Assembly (NCBI GenBank): GCA_031180725.1
Contig: JAPSLO010000005.1
Coordinates: forward strand, 248,001 to 312,000
DNA from: Roseomonas sp.
GTDB taxonomy: Bacteria > Pseudomonadota > Alphaproteobacteria > Acetobacterales > Acetobacteraceae
Direction of reading: 5' to 3'
Length of the DNA: 64,000 nucleotides
Below are positions 27,735-36,700 of this stretch, one piece after another. A program made the position numbers and the translations under genes. Below the pieces are notes generated by a model. That model was not told where the DNA came from and made no database searches. It worked only from the letters and a program-made list of their open reading frames with translations. The number at the start of each line of letters is the position of its first letter. Position 1 is the first letter of the stretch.

Positions 27735-30700
27735 ATGACCAAGCGCATGCTGATCGATGCATCCCACCCCGAAGAGACAAGGGTGGCGGTGCTGGACGGC
27801 AACCGGCTCGAGGCCTTCGACATCGAGTCCGCCCACCGCCTGCCCCTGAAGGGCAATATCTACTTGGCCCGCGTGGTGCGGGTAGAACCCAGCCTGCAGG
27901 CCGCCTTCGTCGAATATGGCGGCAATCGCCACGGCTTCCTCGCCTTCAGCGAGATCCATCCCGACTACTACCAGATCCCCATCGCCGATCGGCAGCGCCT
28001 GCTGGAGATGCAGCGCGCCGAGGCCGAGGAGGAACGCCGCCGCGAGGAGGCCGAGGACGCCGCCCGCGCCAATGACATCGCGCTGAACGACGCACTCGAA
28101 GCCGCCGCCGAGGCGCCGGCCGGGGAGGACACGCCCGCCGGCGAGCCCCTCCCCGCGGCCGAGGACACCGCGCCCGCCGCCGAGGAGCCCATGGAGGCCC
28201 GGCTGCTGACGCTGGAGGCGGCCTCCGCCGAGGCCACCGTGCCGCATGAGGGCACGACGCCGGCCCAAGCGTCGGAGGGAGAGCCCGCCCTGCCGCCGGC
28301 AGGCGTGCCCTCCGCCGCACCGGAGGCGGCCGAGGCCGCCCCCGCCGGGGAGGACCACCTGCCCGGCGAAGCCAGCGAGGGTGAGGCCGGCGAGAGCGCC
28401 GAAGGTGCGGCGGCCGAGAGCGCCGAGGCGGCTGAGGTCGAGCCCGTCGGTGCCGAGGACAGCAACGGCGCCGAGCCGGTGCCGCCGCCCGAGATGGTGG
28501 GCGGCTCCACCGAGGACGATGTGCGGGAGCGCCGGATCCCGCCGAAGTTCCTGCGCCACTACAAGATCCAGGAAGTGATCCGCCGCCGGCAGATCATGCT
28601 GGTACAGGTGGTGAAGGAGGAGCGCGGCACGAAGGGTGCGGCGCTGACCACCTACATCTCGCTGGCCGGGCGCTTCTCCGTGCTGATGCCGAACAGCCCG
28701 CGCGGTGGCGGCGTCAGCCGCAAGATCACCTCGGCAGCCGACCGCAAGCGCCTGCGCGAGGTGATCGACGAGCTGGGCCTGCCGGACGGCATGAGCCTGA
28801 TCATCCGCACCGCCGGCGCACAGCGCCCGAAGCCGGAGATCAAGCGCGACTGCGAATACCTGCTGCGCCTCTGGGACAATATCCGGGAGCGCACCTTCGC
28901 CTCCACCGCGCCGGCGCTGATCTACGAGGAGGCGGACCTCATCAAGCGCTCCATCCGCGATACCTACGGCAAGGATGTCGAGGAAGTCCTGGTGGATGGC
29001 GAGGACGCCTATCAGGACGCGCGCGAATTCATGCGCATGCTGATGCCCCAGCACGCGCAGAAGGTGCGCCTGGCGCGCGATGGCGTGCCCCTGTTCGCCA
29101 AGCATGGCGTGGACCAGCAGCTGGAGGGGATGCACAACCCCGTCGTCCAGCTGAAGTCCGGCGGCTACATCGTCATCAACCAGACCGAGGCGCTGGTCGC
29201 CATCGACGTGAACTCGGGCCGCGCCACGCGCGACCGCCATATCGAGGACACGGCGCTGCGCACCAACCTGGAAGCCGCCGATGAGGTGGCGCGCCAGCTC
29301 CGCCTGCGCGACCTGGCCGGGCTGATCGTCATCGACTTCATCGACATGGAGTCGTCCAAGCACGACGCCATGGTGGAGCGCCGCCTGAAGGAGGCGCTGA
29401 AGCAGGATCGCGCCCGCATCCAGGTGGGCCGGATCAGCCATTTCGGCCTGCTGGAGATGAGCCGGCAGCGGCTGCGCCCCTCGCTGGTCGAGCATTCCTT
29501 CGTCACCTGCCCGCACTGCCAGGGCCGCGGCCTGGTGCGCAGCGTGGAGAGCAGCGGGCTGGCGGTGCTGCGCGCGATCGAGGAGGAAGGCGCGAAGCGC
29601 CGCGCCGCCGAGATCGTGGTGCATGTCGCGACCCAGGTCGCCTTCTGGCTGCTGAACAGGAAGCGCGACCGCCTGGCGATGATTGAGGAACGGTACGGCA
29701 TGACCGTGCTGTTCCAGGCTGATGACAGTCTGACCCCGCCGGCCGTGCGCATCGAACGCACCCGCGCCCAGAACCCGGATGCGGTGGCGGAACGCCCCGC
29801 GGCGCTGCGCATGGATTACGCGCCCGAGCCGGAGGAGGAGCCCGAGGAGCCCGAAGCCGTCGAAGCCCCCGCCCAGCCTGGCCGCGCCGAGGCCGAAGCC
29901 CCTGCCGCGCCGACCGAGGGCGGCGAGGGGGCCACCCGCAGCTCGCGCCGCCGGCGCCGCCGCCGGCGCGGCGGCCGCCGCGAGGAGGGCGGCACCCAGC
30001 CCACCGAGACCGCTGCCGAGGAGGGCGAGGAGGAGGAAGGCGAGGAGCCGTCCGCCGAGCCCCCCGCCGAGCCGGATGCCGAAGCCCCGGCCGAGGCCGA
30101 GGCCGAGGCCGAGGCCGCTGAAGGCGAGGCGGAAGGCGAAGCCGAAGGTGAAGGGGCCGAGACGGGCGAGCCGGGCGAGGAGACAAGCACCCGCCGCCGC
30201 AGCCGTCGCCGTCGCAGCAGCCGTCGCCGGCCCGAAGGCGAGGCGACGGCCGAGACGCCGGAGGCCCCTGCCGCCGCCCCGCCGCCGCGCCGCGCGCCGA
30301 CGCCGGCCGATCCCTTCGCCGGGCAGATGGACGAGATCTTCCTGGCGATGGAAGCAGCGGAGCAGCAGGCGGCCGAGCGCGCCGCCCGCAGCCGTCGTCC
30401 TGTCGCGGCGGAGGCCGCGACCCCACTCGATCCCGCTGCCCCGGCGACGGGTCCCCTGCCGGAAGCCGCCCCGCCCTCGCCCGGGGCCGAAGTGGCGCCC
30501 GCGCCGGTGGTTGCGGCGCCCGAGGCGGAAGCGGTGCCCGCCCCAGAGGCGTCATCCGAGCTGGCAGCGGAGCCGGTAGCGGAGCCGGTGCCCGAACAGG
30601 CCGCCGAGCCGGCCCCGGAGAGGGCAGCCGACGGGGCAGCAGAGGGGGCACCGAAGGCGGCACCAGAGCCGGCCACGATGGAGGAAGCCCAGCCAGCGCA

Positions 30701-30794
30701 GGAGGTGGTGGTCGGCCAGCCCGTCGCGCCCATCGTGCTGGGCGAGACCACCGAGGTCGAATTGCCGCGCAAGCGGGGCTGGTGGCGGCGCTGA
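27735..30794 (+). CDS. rne: Ribonuclease E, alphaproteobacterial type
   Basis: A 1019-residue endoribonuclease that initiates mRNA decay and processes rRNA and tRNA. The N-terminal RNase H-like/S1 region starts MTKRMLIDASHPEETRVAVL. The S1 domain is interrupted by an acidic, Ala/Glu/Pro-rich insertion (about residues 92-262), after which KFLRHYKIQEVIRRRQIMLVQV resumes. The catalytic Mg2+ site includes D491 (VAIDVNSGR); the zinc-link cysteines are C592 and C595 (CPHCQGRG). The tail is disordered: Arg-rich RNA-binding blocks near 735-750 and 820-835, acidic repeats, and a C-terminal RGWWRR whose GWW matches the PNPase-docking motif known from Caulobacter RNase E. The start is at 27735 because homology begins there. 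Confidence 0.96.
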   Translation: MTKRMLIDASHPEETRVAVLDGNRLEAFDIESAHRLPLKGNIYLARVVRVEPSLQAAFVEYGGNRHGFLAFSEIHPDYYQIPIADRQRLLEMQRAEAEEERRREEAEDAARANDIALNDALEAAAEAPAGEDTPAGEPLPAAEDTAPAAEEPMEARLLTLEAASAEATVPHEGTTPAQASEGEPALPPAGVPSAAPEAAEAAPAGEDHLPGEASEGEAGESAEGAAAESAEAAEVEPVGAEDSNGAEPVPPPEMVGGSTEDDVRERRIPPKFLRHYKIQEVIRRRQIMLVQVVKEERGTKGAALTTYISLAGRFSVLMPNSPRGGGVSRKITSAADRKRLREVIDELGLPDGMSLIIRTAGAQRPKPEIKRDCEYLLRLWDNIRERTFASTAPALIYEEADLIKRSIRDTYGKDVEEVLVDGEDAYQDAREFMRMLMPQHAQKVRLARDGVPLFAKHGVDQQLEGMHNPVVQLKSGGYIVINQTEALVAIDVNSGRATRDRHIEDTALRTNLEAADEVARQLRLRDLAGLIVIDFIDMESSKHDAMVERRLKEALKQDRARIQVGRISHFGLLEMSRQRLRPSLVEHSFVTCPHCQGRGLVRSVESSGLAVLRAIEEEGAKRRAAEIVVHVATQVAFWLLNRKRDRLAMIEERYGMTVLFQADDSLTPPAVRIERTRAQNPDAVAERPAALRMDYAPEPEEEPEEPEAVEAPAQPGRAEAEAPAAPTEGGEGATRSSRRRRRRRRGGRREEGGTQPTETAAEEGEEEEGEEPSAEPPAEPDAEAPAEAEAEAEAAEGEAEGEAEGEGAETGEPGEETSTRRRSRRRRSSRRRPEGEATAETPEAPAAAPPPRRAPTPADPFAGQMDEIFLAMEAAEQQAAERAARSRRPVAAEAATPLDPAAPATGPLPEAAPPSPGAEVAPAPVVAAPEAEAVPAPEASSELAAEPVAEPVPEQAAEPAPERAADGAAEGAPKAAPEPATMEEAQPAQEVVVGQPVAPIVLGETTEVELPRKRGWWRR

Positions 30795-30802
30795 ACCGCC
30801 CA

Positions 30803-30822
30803 GGGCGGGCCCATGCCCGCCC
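30803..30822 (+). terminator. Hairpin after rne
   Basis: A perfect 8-bp stem GGGCGGGC/GCCCGCCC with loop CCAT, starting 9 bases after the rne stop. No T-run follows, so it may work as a weak terminator or as 3' protection of the transcript. Confidence 0.4.
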
Positions 30823-30976
30823 CTGATGCGGCGGGCCTGGATACCGCCACACGACTGTCCCGCTTGGTCTTTCGGCGCGAAAAATGCGCCGGCTCCCCGT
30901 CTTGCCCGAGGCGGCCCGGCCGCCCAAGCTCCCGCCGCCGCGATCCGTGGCATGATCGGACAAGGAGGAGACTGGG

Positions 30977-31996
30977 GTGGCGCGTCTTGTCGTGCTCGAG
31001 CCGGAAGGGATGTATCCGGACACTGTGCTGGAGCAGCAGGTGCTCGGGCCGGAGGTGGAAGTGCTGCACGGCGGGGCGCCGCACACCGAAAGCCTGGATT
31101 CCCTCTCAGATGAGGTCTGCGCCCGGGTCGATGGCCTGCTGATCTTCCGCCACTGGTTGAAGCCCCACCACATCGCCCGCTTCCCAAAGCTGAAGGCGGT
31201 GGTGCGCATGGGGGTGGGCTATGACCGGCTGGATCGGGCAGCCTGCGCGGCGCGCGGCATCACCGTCTGCAACGTGCCCGATTACGGCACGATGGAGGTG
31301 GCGGACCACGCCATCGCCCTGACGCTGGCGCTGCGGCGGGGCCTCGCGCTGCACCATGACCTGCAGCGGGCGGACCCGCCGGCCCCCTGGCGCTACCTGG
31401 ACAGCCCGCTGATCCGGCGGCTGGGCGTGCAGACCTTCGGCGTGCTGGGGTTGGGCCGGATCGGCACCGCGGCGGCGCTGCGGGCGAAGGCACTGGGTTT
31501 CCGGGTCTGCTTCTTCGATCCCTATCTGCCGAACGGCGTGGACCGGGCGCTGGGCATCGAGCGCGCCCGCACGCTGGAGGAACTGCTGCGGCAATCCGAT
31601 GTGCTGTCGATCCATGTGCCGGACACGCGCGGCACGCGTGGCCTGATCGGCGCGAAGGAACTGGCGCTGCTGCCCAAGGACGCGGTGCTGATCAACACCG
31701 CCCGCGGCACCAGCGTGGATATCGACGCGGTGGAAGCCGCGCTGCGCTCCGGCCACTTGGCCGGCGCGGGGCTGGACGTGATCCCGGTGGAACCGCCGGT
31801 GGAGCCCGTCCCTGGGCTTCTCGCGGCTTATCGCCGGCGTGAGCCCTGGCTGCAGGGGCGCGTCATCATCACCCCGCACAGCGCCTTCCACACGCCCGAG
31901 GCCTGGGCGGATATTAGGCGCAAGAGCGCCGAGACGATGCGCGACGTGCTGGTGCTCGGCCTGCGCACCAATGTGATCCCGCCGGACAGCGACTGA
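30977..31996 (+). CDS. D-isomer-specific 2-hydroxyacid dehydrogenase family protein (CtBP-like)
   Basis: A 339-residue NAD(P)-dependent oxidoreductase. The Rossmann motif is VLGLGRIGTAAALRAKALG (GxGxxG at 158-163). The catalytic set is complete: Arg243 (NTARG), Glu272 (DVIPVEPP) and His301 (TPHSAFH). The layout resembles phosphoglycerate dehydrogenase/C-terminal-binding-protein relatives that lack regulatory domains; it reduces 2-oxoacids to D-2-hydroxyacids or the reverse. The GTG start at 30977 has AAGGAGGAG 8 bases upstream. It appears monocistronic; the long gap after it precedes the lipid/capsule cluster. Confidence 0.87.
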   Translation: MARLVVLEPEGMYPDTVLEQQVLGPEVEVLHGGAPHTESLDSLSDEVCARVDGLLIFRHWLKPHHIARFPKLKAVVRMGVGYDRLDRAACAARGITVCNVPDYGTMEVADHAIALTLALRRGLALHHDLQRADPPAPWRYLDSPLIRRLGVQTFGVLGLGRIGTAAALRAKALGFRVCFFDPYLPNGVDRALGIERARTLEELLRQSDVLSIHVPDTRGTRGLIGAKELALLPKDAVLINTARGTSVDIDAVEAALRSGHLAGAGLDVIPVEPPVEPVPGLLAAYRRREPWLQGRVIITPHSAFHTPEAWADIRRKSAETMRDVLVLGLRTNVIPPDSD

Positions 31997-32383
31997 GCAC
32001 GCCGGATCTCGCGCGGCGGTGCAGGCCGGGACGGAGAGCACACGGGGTCGTGATGGCACGGGTCGCGACCCCAGTCCGCCCGGCTCCGGCTGACCGCGCC
32101 ACGTAACCTGCACAACATAATTGCCTCACGTTCCCGCGCTATGGTAACCCCGGATTGCTGCGGCGCACCCGAGTTCGTTCTTCATGCGGATGAAGATGGT
32201 GCCGCGCAAAAAAGTGATGTATCAAGTTGTTGTTGGCGTTGCATTATCGCGTAGTGCGTCACGAACGGTAACGTGACGCGCTTTTCAGGCGAGGATCGCC
32301 AGTGACCAAACGGAACATGGCCGGGGCCGGCTATCGCGGCCCCGAACATGTTCGTGTGACGGGCGCATCGGGCGGGGGATCGT
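31997..32383 (+). promoter_or_regulatory. AT-richer intergenic control region upstream of the PKS/capsule cluster
   Basis: 387 bases without a credible gene. From about 32100 to 32290 the GC content falls clearly below its surroundings. A perfect 8-bp inverted repeat GCGTCACG (32257-32264) and CGTGACGC (32273-32280) with an 8-base spacer looks like an operator. A second inverted repeat, CGGGGCCG/CGGCCCCG around 32321-32345, is flanked by two direct GAACATG copies, and the second of these extends to the palindrome GAACATGTTC. GGGCGGGGGA acts as ribosome site for the TTG at 32384. I could not fix a -35/-10 pair with confidence. Confidence 0.55.
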
Positions 32384-33661
32384 TTGCAGGTCGTTCTGGA
32401 CATTTCCCGTCTCCTCACCGTTGCCCATCGCGCGGCTCCCACGGGGATCGATCGGGTTGAACTCGCTTATGCGCGCCGGTGGGCGCAGGATTCGTCGCTA
32501 CCCGTCACCTTCGTGGCCGAAATGCCGCTGCTGGGCTTCGGCGCGTTGCCGCGCGCCATCGTGGCGGAGCTGGTAGCGGCGCTGGAGGAGAGCTGGGCGG
32601 AGGGCGGCCGCAGCGCCACCCCGGCGATCCGGCGGGCGCGGCTGGCCATGCCCTTTGGCCGCGGCGCCCTGGCAGAGGTACTGCGCCGGCGGGAACCCAA
32701 GGCTTTCCTGCTGGTCTCGCACCGCGCCCTGGAACGGCCGGGCCGCATCATGGCCCTGCGCCGGCAGGGCTGCCATTTCGTGCCGCTGATCCACGACCTG
32801 ATCCCGTTGCTGCACCCGGAATTCGCCCGCCCCGGCCAAGCGGAGAAGCACCGCCGGCGGATCGTCACCACAGCCCAGCTGGCCGACGCGATCATTGTGA
32901 ATTCAGCCGCAACGGCGGCCGACCTGACCCCCTGGCTGGCCAGCCGGCAGACGCCGCCCCTGGTCGCGGTGGCGCCGCTCGGTGTCACCCCGCCGCAGGT
33001 GGAACAGCCGCCGGTGGCGCTACGCCCCTATTTCGTTGCCCTCGGAACGATCGAGCCGCGCAAGAACCACCTGCTGCTGCTGAATCTCTGGCGCCAGTTC
33101 GCCGCCACCATGGGCCCCAACGCGCCGCGCCTGGTCGTGGTGGGCCGCCGCGGGTGGGAGAACGAGAACGTCCTCGACATGCTGGAGCGCTGCGCCGCCA
33201 TCGATGGCCTGGTGCGGGAGACGGGGCCGCTGCCGGACCGGGAAGTCGCCTCGCTGCTGCGCGGTGCGCGGGCTCTGCTCTTTCCCTCCTTCGCAGAAGG
33301 CTTCGGGCTGCCGCTGGCCGAAGCGCTCGCCCTCGGCGTGCCGGCGCTGGCCTCGGATCTGCCGGCGCTTCGGGAAGTGGGCGGCGGGGTGCCGGACTTC
33401 ATCGATCCGCTGGATGGCGCCGGCTGGCGCCACGCGGTGCTGGATTATGCCCGTGCCGACAGCCTGGCGCGACGGGCGCAAGTGTCGCGGCTGCAGAACT
33501 GGCGGCCGCCCGGCTGGACCGAGCATTTCGCCGCGGTGGACCGCCTGCTGGCCAGCCTGGACGGCCAGCGCGGACCTCTCGTGTCGCCGCGTCCGGCCTT
33601 CGCGCCGCGCGAACGCGTCGCCGCGATGGATGCCGGCGGCCGCGACGAGTCCGCGCCGTGA
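32384..33661 (+). CDS. Glycosyltransferase, GT4/group 1 type
   Basis: A 425-residue GT-B fold protein. The N-terminal half begins QVVLDISRLL and contains PTGIDRVE, typical of mannosyl/rhamnosyl-transferase-like group 1 enzymes. The C-terminal nucleotide-sugar domain has YFVALGTIEPRKNHLLLL (about residue 215) and the EX7E motif in FAEGFGLPLAEALALGVP (near residues 304-320). The start codon is TTG with a GGGCGGGGGA site. It is the first gene of a co-directional run leading to the type I PKS 39 bases downstream, so it probably adds a sugar to a surface polysaccharide or glycolipid. Donor and acceptor are unknown. Confidence 0.85.
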   Translation: MQVVLDISRLLTVAHRAAPTGIDRVELAYARRWAQDSSLPVTFVAEMPLLGFGALPRAIVAELVAALEESWAEGGRSATPAIRRARLAMPFGRGALAEVLRRREPKAFLLVSHRALERPGRIMALRRQGCHFVPLIHDLIPLLHPEFARPGQAEKHRRRIVTTAQLADAIIVNSAATAADLTPWLASRQTPPLVAVAPLGVTPPQVEQPPVALRPYFVALGTIEPRKNHLLLLNLWRQFAATMGPNAPRLVVVGRRGWENENVLDMLERCAAIDGLVRETGPLPDREVASLLRGARALLFPSFAEGFGLPLAEALALGVPALASDLPALREVGGGVPDFIDPLDGAGWRHAVLDYARADSLARRAQVSRLQNWRPPGWTEHFAAVDRLLASLDGQRGPLVSPRPAFAPRERVAAMDAGGRDESAP

Positions 33662-33700
33662 TGCGGGCGCGCCGCGGCTGACCCGCAGCGGAGATCGAGC

Positions 33701-36700
33701 ATGTCGCGCGTTCCCCGCCCCGTAAGGGCCGGTGCGGCGCGTCCCGCTGCGGCGCGACGCCCCGTCCCGACAACCGCCACCCCCATCGCGATCCTGGGCG
33801 CGGCCTGCCGGCTGCCCGGCGCGCCGGATCTCGATGCCTATTGGCGCCTGCTGGAGACCGGCACGGATGCCGTCTCCACCCTGCCGGCCGACCGCTTCAC
33901 CCAGGCTGCCTTCCTGCACCCCCGCCGCGGCGAGCCGGGCCGCAGCTATACCTTCGCCGCCGGTCATCTGGGCGATGTCTTCGCCTTCGATGCCGGCGCC
34001 TTCGGCATCTCGCCGCGCGAGGCGGCGGAGATGGACCCGCAGCAGCGCGTGCTGCTGGAAGTCGCCCTCGGCGCGCTGGAGGACGCCGGCTGGCGCCCCT
34101 CTGCCCTCGCAGGCCAGGAGGTCGGCGTCTTCATCGGCGGCTCGGCCACCGATTACGGCGATATCCGCCTGCCGGATCATGCCGGCGGCGACCGCTATTT
34201 CATGACCGGGAACGCGCTCTCGATCCTGGCGAACCGGCTGACCAACGTCTTCGACCTGCATGGCCCTGCGCAGACGGTCGACACCGCCTGCTCCTCCTCC
34301 CTGGTCGCGCTCCACCTGGCCTGCATGGCGCTCGCCCGCGGGGAGATCCCGGCGGCGATCGTGGGCGGGGTGCAGATGCTGCTCTCGCCCTATCCCTTCG
34401 TCGGCTTCTCCCGCGCAGGCATGCTGTCCCCCACCGGGCGCTGCCGCGCCTTCGACGCGGCGGCGGATGGCTATGTGCGGGCGGAAGGCGCGGGGGCGGT
34501 GGTGCTGAAGCCGCTGGCCGATGCGCTACGGGACGGCGATGCGGTGCGCGGCGTCATCCTGGCCACCGGGGTCAACAGCGCCGGCCGCACCATCGGCCTC
34601 TCGCTGCCGAACCGCGAGGCGCAGGCCCGGCTGATCCGCCGCGTCATGGCGGAATCCGGCACTGCGCCCGACCGCATCGCCTATTACGAGGCGCATGGCA
34701 CGGGTACCCAGGCCGGCGACCCGGTGGAGGCCTGGGCCATCGGCACCGCCGCCGCCACGGCGCGCGCCGCGCCGCTGCCAATGGGCTCGGCCAAGACGAA
34801 TATCGGCCATCTGGAGTCGGGCTCCGGCATGGCCGGGCTGCTGAAGGCGCTGCTCGTGCTGGAGAAGCGCGTGGTGCCGCCCTCGCTGCATCTGGCCACG
34901 CCCAACCCGAACATCGACTTCGACGGGCTGAACATCCGCATTCCCACCGCGGCGGAGCCACTGGCGGGCGAGGATCCGGTGGCAGGCGTGAATTCCTTCG
35001 GCTTCGGCGGCACCAATGCCGCGCTGCTGCTCGGCGCCGCCCCACGGCCTGCGGAAGCACCCGCGCCGGCCGCGCCGGCCGCCCCCCCGCCGCTGCTGCT
35101 CTCGGCCCGCAGCGCCGCCGCGCTGGCGGAGCTCGCGGCGCGCTGGCAGGACCGGCTGGCCCAGGAGGATGCGGCGGCAGGCGATGCGGTTGCGCTGGCG
35201 CGCGGCGCGGCGCGCTTCCGCGACCTGCAGCCGCACCGGCTGGTGCTGCGTGGCGACTTCGCCGCGGGCCTCGCCACCTGGCGCGAAAGCGGGGCCGGCG
35301 CAACGAGCGGCGTCGCGCAGGCGCAGGGGGCACTCTGCTTCGTCTTCAGTGGCAATGGCGCGCAATGGGCCGGCATGGCGCAGGGCGCGCTGGCGGTTTC
35401 CGCGCGTTTCCGCGCCGGCATGCAGGAGGCCGATGCCGCGCTGGCGCCGCTGCTCGGCTGGTCGCCGCTGGCGCGGCTGGAAGCGGGGGTGGGGGCTGAG
35501 GAACTGGCGGCGACCGATGTGGCCCAGCCGCTGCTCTTTGCCATCCAGGTCGCCATGCTGCCGGCGCTGGCAGAACAGGGCCTCCGCCCCGCCATGGTGC
35601 TCGGCCATTCGGTGGGCGAGGTGGCGGCGGCCCATGCGGCGGGGGTACTCGATCTCGGCCAGGCGGCGCGACTGGTGGTGGCGCGCAGCCGGCACCAGCA
35701 CAGCCGCCGCGGCATCGGCCGCATGGCCGCGCTGAATGCGCGGGCCGAGGACGCAGCGCCGCTGCTGGCCGGCACCGGCGTGGAGATCGCGGCCTTCAAC
35801 GCCCCTGCGGCCCTGACCCTGGCCGGGCCAGAGGAAGGGCTGGCCACCATCCGCGCTGCGGCGGAGGCGAAGCGCCTGGCCTTCATTCCGCTCGACCTGG
35901 ACTACGCCTTCCACAGCGCCGCCATGGATCCGGTGCGCGAAGGGCTGCTGGCCGAGCTGGAGGGGCTGCGCCCCGGCGCGCCTGCCATCCCGATGCTGTC
36001 CTCCGTCACCGGAGAGGCTCTGGCCGCCGGCGAGGCCGATGCCGGCTATTGGTGGCGCAACCTGCGCGAGCCCGTCCGCTTCGAGGCCGCGCTGCGCGCC
36101 GCCATCGCCCGCGGCGCCCGGCTGTTCCTGGAAATCGGCCCGAATGCGGTGCTGCAATCCTATCTGCGGGAAACGGCGCGGGCGGCAGGCGTGGAAGCGG
36201 CCAACCTGGCCACCCTCTCCAAGCGGGACGTCGAAGGCGCCGATCCCTTCCCCGCCATCGCCGACCGCGCCTTCCTGGCCGGCGCCGATCCGCGCGGCGC
36301 CCCCTGCTTCGCCGGCCCCGCCGAGCGCCGCCTGCCGCTCACGCCCTTCGACCGCCGGCCGACGCGCCATCCCGTGACCCAGGAAGGCGCGCGGCTGACC
36401 GACCCCGAACGGGACCACCCGCTGCTGGGCTTCCGCCGCGGGCAGGAGCCAGGGCTCTGGACGGTTACGCTGGACACCACGCTGGAACCCTGGCTGGCCG
36501 ACCACCGGCTGGGGCCGGACGCGGTGCTGCCGGCCGCGGCGATGCTGGACATGGCCCTGGCCGCCGGCCGTGCGCGACAGCCGGAGGCCGCGGCGCTGGA
36601 AGTGGCCGAGTTCCGCATCCTGCGCGCCCTGCCACTGGAAGTAGACGCGGCGCGGGAAATCCGCACCACGCTGACGGAAGACGGCATGCTGCGGCTGGAA

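Noticed and set aside
28080-28500. Acidic repeat-like DNA within rne considered as an inserted element
   Set aside because: It is in frame and of a kind expected for alphaproteobacterial RNase E; no target-site duplication or terminal repeats.
27123-29624. Long minus-strand frame opposite rne
   Set aside because: Antisense shadow; no domain, and rne is clearly the coding strand.
32340-32356. LexA box at GAACATGTTC
   Set aside because: Alphaproteobacterial LexA sites are GTTC-N7-GTTC direct repeats (or the complement); this palindrome lacks that spacing.
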